Part shown: one piece after another, positions 1 through 4,736 of the stretch
Layout: each line of letters opens with the position of its first letter
How positions within the stretch are numbered: position 1 is the first letter of the stretch
Origin: Acidobacteriota bacterium
Lineage (GTDB): Bacteria; Acidobacteriota; Vicinamibacteria; Vicinamibacterales; 2-12-FULL-66-21
Length of the DNA: 7,427 nucleotides
Reading direction: 5' to 3'
Assembly: GCA_013697225.1 (NCBI GenBank)
Contig: JACCXG010000058.1
Coordinates: 1-7,427 of the forward strand
Notes under the pieces: generated by a model
Told to the model about the DNA's origin: nothing
Seen by the model: only the letters and a program-made list of their open reading frames with translations
Database searches by the model: none
Made by a program: the position numbers and the translations under genes

Positions 1-2
1 GC

Positions 3-170
3 GAGAGCCGCGGCGGCCACTTCCGTCAGGATTATCCGGAGAAGGATCCGGCCTTCGAGCGGTTCAACATCGCGGTGCGGCAAGGGGAGGATGGGGAGAT
101 GCAGGTCACCCGCCGCCCCATCCCTCCACTGCCCGACGAGTTGAAGAAGGTCATCGAGGAGAACAAATAA
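3..170 (+). CDS. sdhA: Succinate dehydrogenase/fumarate reductase flavoprotein subunit, C-terminal fragment
   Basis: The window opens inside this gene; the 55 codons before the TAA at 168-170 are visible, in the frame beginning at base 3. The peptide begins ESRGGHFRQDYPEKDP and ends with a PIPPLPDELKK-type tail. SRGGH followed by an acidic D-[YF]-P segment is the conserved C-terminal region of SdhA/FrdA, where the Arg-Gly-Gly-His stretch lies near the FAD/dicarboxylate site. The protein would oxidise succinate (or reduce fumarate) on the cytoplasmic side of the membrane as partner of the iron-sulfur subunit encoded next, and that neighbour makes the assignment firm despite the short fragment. 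The rest of the gene, and probably a membrane-anchor gene, would lie upstream of the window (inferred). Sequence alone does not decide between the dehydrogenase and fumarate reductase direction. Confidence 0.88.
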   Translation, partial: ESRGGHFRQDYPEKDPAFERFNIAVRQGEDGEMQVTRRPIPPLPDELKKVIEENK

Positions 171-174
171 ACAC

Positions 175-290
175 GATTGCCAAAAGTGCCAAGAATGCCA
201 AAAATGCCGGAGGCTGCAGGAAAGCCCGGCTCGGCGTTCTGGGACACTTCAATTTTGGCAATCCTGGCATTTTTGGCAATCTTGGCAATT
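175..290. repeat. Symmetric 9-base-phased inverted repeat between sdhA and sdhB
   Basis: The 135-base gap between sdhA and sdhB holds two AT-richer arms around a GC-rich centre. In the left arm TGCC occurs at 178, 187, 196 and 205, exactly 9 bases apart and separated by purine-only AARRR spacers. In the right arm GGCA occurs at 257, 266, 275 and 284, again exactly 9 apart. The words mirror each other around 232.5. Pairing 178-208 with 257-287 gives 25 of 31 Watson-Crick matches plus a G-U, and a shifted register gives a perfect 13-bp match (TGCCAAAAATGCC at 196-208 with GGCATTTTTGGCA at 266-278). The spacer at 209-256 is unremarkable. A transcript could fold into a long stem-loop within the sdh operon. 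Alternatives are a protein-binding array or a dispersed palindromic repeat. The function is unknown; only the geometry is seen. Confidence 0.8.
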
Positions 291-305
291 CCCCCTGAGG
301 CTTGA

Positions 306-1043
306 ATGGCAACCGCAACGTTTCGGATCTGGCGCGGGGACTCTGGCGGAGGCGCGTTCCGCGACTACCCGACGGAGGTCAGCGAGGGGATGGTCGTGCT
401 CGATGCCGTGCACCGCGTGCAGGCGGAACAGGCGGGAGACCTTGCCGTGCGCTGGAACTGCAAGGCAGGCAAATGCGGTTCGTGCTCGGCTGAAATCAAC
501 GGCAAGCCGCGGCTGATGTGCATGACGAGGCTCGACACGTTGAACCTCGGCGAGCCGGTCACGGTCGAGCCGCTGAAGGCGTTTCCACAGATCCGCGACC
601 TCGTCACCGACGTGTCGTGGAACTACGAGGTCAAGAAGAAGATCAAGCGCTTCAAGCCGCGCCCTCCTGATGCGGCCGATGGCACCTGGCGGATGCAGCA
701 GGCCGAGGTCGATCGCGTTCAGGAGTTCCGCAAGTGCATCGAGTGCTACCTCTGCCAGGACGTGTGCCACATCCTGAGGGACCATCACCTGCACGACGCG
801 TTCATCGGCCCGCGGTTTCTCCTCTACAATGCCGCGCTCGAGATGCACCCGCTGGACAACGAGGATCGGCTGCAGTCACTGAAGGACCGCGAGGGGATTG
901 GATACTGCAACATCACCGGTTGCTGCACGAAGGTCTGCCCCGAGCACATTACGATCACCGAGAACGCCATCATCCCGCTGAAGGAGCGTGTCGTGGATCG
1001 TTTCTACGATCCCATCACGAGACTGTTCCGGATGCTGCGGTAG
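306..1043 (+). CDS. sdhB: Succinate dehydrogenase/fumarate reductase iron-sulfur subunit
   Basis: This 245-residue protein carries electrons from the flavoprotein FAD through three iron-sulfur clusters to the quinone site of the membrane anchor. The N-terminal ferredoxin-like domain has the [2Fe-2S] ligands Cys52, Cys57, Cys60 and Cys72 (C-x4-C-x2-C-x11-C). The C-terminal domain has Cys144-x2-Cys147-x2-Cys150-x3-Cys154 and then Cys201-x5-Cys207-x3-Cys211, the usual pattern for one [4Fe-4S] and one [3Fe-4S] cluster. Cys206 is an extra cysteine beside Cys207. His155 follows Cys154 where E. coli SdhB has Pro. From memory, the segments RIWRGDSGGG, WNCKAGKCGSCSAEING, RKCIECYLCQDVCH and YCNITGCCTKVCPEHI closely resemble mycobacterial Sdh1-type subunits rather than the E. 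coli type. The ATG at 306 has GAGG at 297-300 with a 5-base spacer. Length is normal for the family. It follows sdhA across the repeat-bearing gap and ends 10 bases before the next gene. Confidence 0.96.
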   Translation: MATATFRIWRGDSGGGAFRDYPTEVSEGMVVLDAVHRVQAEQAGDLAVRWNCKAGKCGSCSAEINGKPRLMCMTRLDTLNLGEPVTVEPLKAFPQIRDLVTDVSWNYEVKKKIKRFKPRPPDAADGTWRMQQAEVDRVQEFRKCIECYLCQDVCHILRDHHLHDAFIGPRFLLYNAALEMHPLDNEDRLQSLKDREGIGYCNITGCCTKVCPEHITITENAIIPLKERVVDRFYDPITRLFRMLR

Positions 1044-1047
1044 GGGG
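1042..1047 (+). promoter_or_regulatory. Ribosome binding site setting the start of the TPR-like gene
   Basis: AGGGGG overlaps the sdhB stop codon (TAG, 1041-1043) and lies 6 bases before the ATG at 1054. It favours that ATG over the in-frame GTG at 988, which lies inside sdhB. Its position at the sdhB stop suggests translational coupling. Confidence 0.6.
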
Positions 1048-1053
1048 CCTGCC

Positions 1054-1554
1054 ATGTTCGAGTTGAAGCCGCTGTCGAAGGACGGGATTGAGGGAGCGCT
1101 GGCGAAGGCGGAGCGGTACCGGCTGTTGAACGAGCCGGGAGAGGCGGAAAGCATCTGCCTCGACGTGCTCGAAGTGGACCCGGAAGATCAACGGGCGCGG
1201 ATCGGGCTGCTGCTGGCGCTTTCCGACCAGGTGGCTGACGCCGCGGGAGCGGGCGCCCGCGCCGAGAAGCTGGCCGCTGAGCTCGAGGGAGAATACGACC
1301 GGCTGTACTACGGCGGCCTGGTGGCCGAGCGCCGGGGGAAAGCCCATTTGCATCGCGGAGGGGTGATGACCCCGCACGGCGCCTACGAGTGGCTCACCGA
1401 AGCCCTGACGTTCTTCGACCGTGCGGGACGGATCCGTCCTCCGGGAAACGACGATGCGATTCTGCGGTGGAACGCGTGCGTGCGCGTTCTCCGGCAGCAT
1501 CCGCACCTGCAGCCTGGCGCCGGCGCGCCGGAGGAGCCGCAGTTTCTGGAATAA
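1054..1554 (+). CDS. Small TPR-like helical protein downstream of sdhB, function unknown
   Basis: A 166-residue, probably cytoplasmic protein with no signal peptide or membrane segment. Residues about 12-43 (ALAKAERYRLLNEPGEAESI, then CLDVLEVDPEDQRARIGL) fit a tetratricopeptide repeat: a pair of amphipathic helices, an Ala-rich core and the usual [V/L]DPED turn. Further helices follow at about 44-80, and a second TPR-like stretch at about 86-128 contains AYEWLTEALTFFDRAGRIRPP. The C-terminus (from about 148) is Pro/Gly-rich and probably disordered. No catalytic motif is visible, so a scaffold or assembly role is more likely than an enzyme (inference from the fold). It starts 10 bases after sdhB with AGGGGG at 1042-1047, so it is probably co-translated with the dehydrogenase; a role in complex assembly or stability is possible but unproven. 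The in-frame GTG at 988 was rejected because it would add 22 residues wholly inside sdhB. Confidence 0.82.
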   Translation: MFELKPLSKDGIEGALAKAERYRLLNEPGEAESICLDVLEVDPEDQRARIGLLLALSDQVADAAGAGARAEKLAAELEGEYDRLYYGGLVAERRGKAHLHRGGVMTPHGAYEWLTEALTFFDRAGRIRPPGNDDAILRWNACVRVLRQHPHLQPGAGAPEEPQFLE

Positions 1555-1580
1555 TCGTGCAGAACGCTGCAGGTTCTGAT

Positions 1581-1584
1581 GAGG
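1581..1584 (+). promoter_or_regulatory. Ribosome binding site of the DJ-1/PfpI gene
   Basis: GAGG sits 5 bases before the ATG at 1590. It supports this start over in-frame upstream starts from 1389, which would run through the coding region of the TPR-like gene. Confidence 0.55.
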
Positions 1585-1589
1585 TACTT

Positions 1590-2162
1590 ATGTCCAAGAA
1601 GATTTTGATCCTTACGGGCGACGGGGGAGAAAGCTACGAGACCTGGTTCGCCGTTCACCGCTTTCAGGAGGCCGGGTATGAAACCCACGTCGCAGCGCCG
1701 TCGAAGCGGCGGCTGAATCTGGTGATGCACGACTTCGAGCCGGGCTGGGACACCTACCGCGAAGCGCCAGGCTACGCGATGGATTCCGACCTGACGTTCG
1801 CGGACGTCACCGTCGGCGACTACGACGCCGTGGTGTGCATCGGCGGACGCGCGCCGGAGTACCTGCGCAACGACCCCCGGGTGGTCGCGCTGCTGCGGGA
1901 ATTCGACGCGCAGGAAAAGTGGATCTTCAGCATCTGCCACGGCGTGCAGCTCGTCGCTGCGGCGGGCCTCCTGAAGGGACGGAAGGTGACCTGCTACGAA
2001 CACTGCCGCATCGAGGCGGAAACAGCCGGCGGGACGTTCGTCGGTACCGAGGCCGTGCGCGATGGCCGGCTCGTATCCTCGCCGACGTGGCGTGAGCATC
2101 CCGCCTTCTACCGGGAGGTCTTTGCCTGCCTCCAGGAGCCTGTCGCGGCCCAGGCGGTGTGA
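1590..2162 (+). CDS. DJ-1/PfpI family (class I glutamine amidotransferase-like) protein
   Basis: A 190-residue protein of the DJ-1/PfpI superfamily, which includes PfpI peptidase and YhbO/YajL-type glyoxalase or deglycase proteins. The N-terminus KKILILTGDGGESYET begins the Rossmann-like sheet and supplies the conserved acidic residue (probably Glu14). IGGRAPEYLR at about 84-93 is a signature of the PfpI branch. The nucleophile elbow FSICHGVQL gives Cys116 followed by His117, as in PfpI. Compared with short PfpI proteins it has a longer segment after strand 2 (about residues 40-75), and its C-terminal LVSSPTWREHPAF replaces the more usual Ser-Arg-Lys-Pro region. No export signal is seen, so it should be cytoplasmic. 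The substrate cannot be read from sequence: protease, glyoxalase and deglycase activities have all been claimed for relatives. Its stop overlaps the next start (GTGA), so it is translationally coupled to the hydrolase. Confidence 0.93.
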   Translation: MSKKILILTGDGGESYETWFAVHRFQEAGYETHVAAPSKRRLNLVMHDFEPGWDTYREAPGYAMDSDLTFADVTVGDYDAVVCIGGRAPEYLRNDPRVVALLREFDAQEKWIFSICHGVQLVAAAGLLKGRKVTCYEHCRIEAETAGGTFVGTEAVRDGRLVSSPTWREHPAFYREVFACLQEPVAAQAV

Positions 2163-2962
2163 CCGAGCGCTTCGCCACGAGCTCCGGCAGCAGGCTCTAC
2201 GTGGAGGAGGCCGGCACTGGTCCTCCTCTGCTCGCCCTTCCGGGGCTCGGCGGCGGCGCGTGGTTCTTCTCGGGGTTCGCTCGACGGCTGCAGTCGGCCT
2301 TCCGTGTCGTTTCCATTGACCTCCCGGGGACCGGCCGGAGCAGGTCGGCAGACGACCTGCGCGAGCTCGACCCTGCACGCTGGGTCTCCGATCTCGGGGA
2401 ACTCGTCGCCCGGCGCGTCGGCGAACCGGTCGTACTCATCGGCCACTCGATGGGAACGATCCTGGCCCTCCACGCAAACGATGTATGGCCGGAGCACGTC
2501 CGCGGGATTGTGTTCGTCGGCGGGCTGCCTGAAGTACGGCCGTTCATCCGCGATCGACTGACCGGGCGTGCGGAGGCGGTCGCGCGGGAGGGCCTTGCAG
2601 GCTGGGGCCCACGAGCCTCTGCCGGAAACTTCGCGCGCAGGACGCTGGACGAGCAGCCCGAGCTCGTGGCGCTGTTCGAGCGGCTGTTCGAGCTGCAGGA
2701 TCCCGCCACGTACGTCCGCCTCTGCGAGATTCTGCTGAGCCTCTCGGCCCGGGCATCCCTGCCGGGGGTCCAGGTTCCCTGTCTGGCCATTACAGGGGCC
2801 GAGGATCAGTACGCGCCGCCAGACCTCGTTGGGGAGTTCATGAGATCGCTCACCTGCCCCTGGGGCGAAGTCGTCCTCCCCGCCTGCGCACATCTGCCCT
2901 TCCTGGAGGACCCGCAGGCCTTCGCCGCCGCGGTGGAGTCGTTCCTCGAAACTGTGTGTTAG
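2159..2962 (+). CDS. Alpha/beta hydrolase fold protein
   Basis: A 267-residue soluble serine hydrolase. LALPGLGGGAW (about 25-35) carries the oxyanion-hole loop, IDLPGTGRS (53-61) is the typical strand-4 turn, and IGHSMG (94-99) is the nucleophile elbow with Ser97. TGAEDQYAPP (212-221) supplies the catalytic acid Asp216, and ACAHLPFLEDP (242-252) supplies His245. All three triad residues and the conserved ED-P-F end are present, so the enzyme should be active. A helical cap lies at about 125-195. The overall layout resembles 3-oxoadipate enol-lactonase/esterase-like members, but the family is too broad to name a substrate. The GTG start at 2159 overlaps the preceding TGA in a GTGA arrangement with only a weak AGG at 2152-2154, so initiation probably depends on coupling to the DJ-1/PfpI gene. 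The stop (2960-2962) lies 11 bases before the next ATG. Confidence 0.93.
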   Translation: MTERFATSSGSRLYVEEAGTGPPLLALPGLGGGAWFFSGFARRLQSAFRVVSIDLPGTGRSRSADDLRELDPARWVSDLGELVARRVGEPVVLIGHSMGTILALHANDVWPEHVRGIVFVGGLPEVRPFIRDRLTGRAEAVAREGLAGWGPRASAGNFARRTLDEQPELVALFERLFELQDPATYVRLCEILLSLSARASLPGVQVPCLAITGAEDQYAPPDLVGEFMRSLTCPWGEVVLPACAHLPFLEDPQAFAAAVESFLETVC

Positions 2963-2973
2963 AGTCTGCCTTC

Positions 2974-3603
2974 ATGACCATGCTTCTTCGTCTTTCCCCC
3001 GTGGTGCTGGCGTTCTTCCTTCAGGCTCCGGCCGTCGAGCCCGGCTTCACCTCGCTGTTCAACGGCAAGGATTTCACCGGCTGGACAATCAGCAACGAAG
3101 CCTCGTTCAGCATCGAGGAGGGTGCAATCAAGGCGAATGGCAGCCCGGGGCACGCTTACTATACGGGTGATTTCCGCAAGCACAGCTTCCGGAACTTCGA
3201 GCTGAAGGTGGACGTGATGACGCGCCCCAACTCGAACGGCGGCATCTACGTGCTCACCGAGCATCAGGAGAAGGGCTGGCCTTCGAAGGGATTCGAGGTC
3301 CAGGTGAACAATACGTTCGAGAAGGACTGGCGGAAGACAGGCAGCCTCTATCAGGTCGACGACGTGAAGGAGCAGCTTGCGCCGGACAACGAGTGGTTCA
3401 CCGAGCACATCATCGTGAAGGGAGACACGATCACGGTGCGCGTGAACGACAAGCCGGCGGTCGAGTGGGCGCAGCCTGCTGACTGGGAAGGGCCGAAGGG
3501 TTCTCCCGGACGCCGGATTGCCCCCGGCACCATCGCGCTTCAGGCACACGATGCCGGGAGCACCGTTTACTACCGGAACATCCGCATCAAACCGCTCGAC
3601 TGA
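2974..3603 (+). CDS. Secreted DUF1080 (3-keto-disaccharide hydrolase-like) protein
   Basis: A 209-residue exported protein. Residues 1-20 form a signal peptide (hydrophobic LSPVVLAFFL, then Ala-Pro-Ala before a likely cleavage after Ala20), so the mature protein acts outside the cytoplasm. The mature part opens with FTSLFNGKDFTGW (25-37), the hallmark N-terminus of DUF1080/PF06439. It continues with FSIEEGAI, YYTGDF, RNFELKVDV, NSNGGIYV (86-93), FEVQVNN, a TGSLY segment and a closing YYRNIRIKPLD, in the order expected for this concanavalin-like beta-sandwich. Some family members hydrolyse 3-keto-disaccharides; whether this one does is inferred from family only. The ATG at 2974 was chosen because it starts a clean signal peptide; the GTG at 2956 overlaps the preceding gene and the ATG at 2980 is also possible. 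Only a weak AGAG (2961-2964) precedes it. It is the last gene of the plus-strand run, and its stop lies inside the hairpin at 3600-3623. Confidence 0.93.
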   Translation: MTMLLRLSPVVLAFFLQAPAVEPGFTSLFNGKDFTGWTISNEASFSIEEGAIKANGSPGHAYYTGDFRKHSFRNFELKVDVMTRPNSNGGIYVLTEHQEKGWPSKGFEVQVNNTFEKDWRKTGSLYQVDDVKEQLAPDNEWFTEHIIVKGDTITVRVNDKPAVEWAQPADWEGPKGSPGRRIAPGTIALQAHDAGSTVYYRNIRIKPLD

Positions 3604-3623
3604 AGCCCCGGACGGGGCTTCAG
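3600..3623. terminator. Hairpin shared by two convergent gene ends
   Basis: CTGAAGCCCC (3600-3609) and GGGGCTTCAG (3614-3623) form a perfect 10-bp stem with a 4-base loop, GGAC. The stem contains the TGA of the DUF1080 gene (3601-3603) and the TGA of the convergent membrane-protein gene (3622-3620 on the minus strand). There is no T-tract on either side, so it is not a classical intrinsic terminator, but its position between convergent genes suggests bidirectional termination or 3'-end protection. Confidence 0.7.
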
Positions 3624-4693
3624 CTCTTCGTCCGCCGCCTGAGCCACCACGTGGTCAGGAAGACGGGCACGCCCGTGAGCCAGTCGCCGAAGGACGCCTT
3701 CTGCGGGTGCTGCGGCATGCGAGCGGGGGAGGGGACCGGCCTGGGCCTGGGCCGATTCTCCGCTTCGGAAGCGGGTCGCTTCTGAAATGCGCGGGCTGCC
3801 GCTGACCCAACCTTCCGTTTCTCTCCCGGCACCTTCTCGCCAGGATCCTTCCCGTGCGGCGACGCATGCTCGATCTCGGCATTCATCTCCCCGCCCACCA
3901 GAATCGCCAGGCTGGAGATGTAGAACCACAGCATCAGGACGATAACGCCCCCCAGCGTGCCGTACGTCTCGTTGTAGCTACCGAAGTTGGTCACGTAGAA
4001 GCGGAAGGCCAGCGAGGCCACGAGCCAGAGGAACACCGCCAGCAGCGCTCCGGGAGTGATCCACTGCCAGTCCTGCTCCGCGTCGGGGCCGTAATAGTTG
4101 AGCAGGCCGACACCAATCGTGATCATCACGATGATCAGGGGCCATTGCAGGATCTTCCAGCTCCACTCGAAAACGGGCCCGAAACCGAACTGCGAGGCCA
4201 TCCACTCGGCAAGCGGGGGCCCGGCCACCACCAGCCCCATGGAGATGACCACGAGCACGGCCAGCGCGAGTGTGAGGGCAATGGCCGTGAGCCTGACCTT
4301 CCACCACGGGCGTCCCTCCTCGATGTCGTAGACCCGGTTCATCGCATCGATTGCGCCGACGACCGCCGCAGAGCTGCTCCACACGGCCATCAGCACGCCG
4401 AACGTCAGCAGGCCGCCGTTCTGCCCCTGGGCGATGGCACCCAGCTGCTCCGTCAGCAGATCCACCATTGTCGGTGGTGCGACGCTGGCGAGGTTCGCCA
4501 TCAACTGTTCAACGAGATGTCCCGGCAGGAAGCTGGCCAGCGCGACGAGGAACAGGATTGCCGGCACCAGGGCGAGCAGCAGATAAAAACTCAGCTGCGC
4601 AGCCAGGCCGAGAACACTGTCTTTACTGATCTGGTTGGCGGTTCGCTTGATCAGCTCGGTCCACGAGAGCGGTATCTGGAAGGGCTCGAACAT
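3620..4693 (-). CDS. YihY/virulence factor BrkB family inner-membrane protein
   Basis: A 357-residue integral membrane protein. Hydrophobic segments lie at about 28-57, 93-118, 134-160, 181-200, 212-235 and 248-268, giving the six helices of the YihY/BrkB family. Family-typical stretches include AAQLSFYLLLALVPAILFL (about 31-49), AMNRVYD (117-123), NYYGPDAEQDWQWITPGALL (199-218) and YGTLGGVIVLMLWFYISSL (244-262), followed by LVGGEMNAEIEHA. The family has been suggested to be involved in transport or envelope integrity, but its function is not established; the old ribonuclease BN label for this family is wrong. After the last helix a tail of about 80 residues is rich in Lys, Arg, Pro and Glu (RPRPRPVPSP at about 315-324) and ends in a hydrophobic VPVFLTTWWLRRR patch. 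No good Shine-Dalgarno precedes the ATG at 4693-4691, and I see no feature in the 43-base gap (4694-4736), so co-transcription with the epimerase-like gene upstream is likely. Confidence 0.93.
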   Translation of the reverse strand: MFEPFQIPLSWTELIKRTANQISKDSVLGLAAQLSFYLLLALVPAILFLVALASFLPGHLVEQLMANLASVAPPTMVDLLTEQLGAIAQGQNGGLLTFGVLMAVWSSSAAVVGAIDAMNRVYDIEEGRPWWKVRLTAIALTLALAVLVVISMGLVVAGPPLAEWMASQFGFGPVFEWSWKILQWPLIIVMITIGVGLLNYYGPDAEQDWQWITPGALLAVFLWLVASLAFRFYVTNFGSYNETYGTLGGVIVLMLWFYISSLAILVGGEMNAEIEHASPHGKDPGEKVPGEKRKVGSAAARAFQKRPASEAENRPRPRPVPSPARMPQHPQKASFGDWLTGVPVFLTTWWLRRRTKS

Positions 4694-4736
4694 GCAGCGG
4701 CGACTGCAACCCGATTGCCAGCCGGGGCTGCTATCC

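Noticed and set aside
249..848. 199-codon minus-strand reading frame ending in a Cys-Gln-rich repeat peptide
   Set aside because: It is antisense to sdhB, and the Cys-Gln repeats come only from reading the 9-base-phased intergenic repeat in codons. No protein family resemblance.
988..1053. GTG start giving the TPR-like protein 22 extra residues
   Set aside because: The extension lies almost wholly inside sdhB in another frame, and the ATG at 1054 has a good ribosome binding site.
1389..1589. Upstream start extending the DJ-1/PfpI protein by 67 residues
   Set aside because: The extension is an out-of-frame reading of the TPR-like gene. The family N-terminus begins at the ATG at 1590, which has GAGG 5 bases upstream.
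2340..2360. Perfect 8-bp hairpin (GCAGGTCG / CGACCTGC) inside the alpha/beta hydrolase gene
   Set aside because: It is embedded in uninterrupted coding sequence, and stems of this size are expected by chance in GC-rich DNA.
1383..2378. 331-codon minus-strand reading frame
   Set aside because: It spans three well-supported plus-strand genes and has Arg/Pro-rich composition typical of antisense frames in GC-rich DNA.
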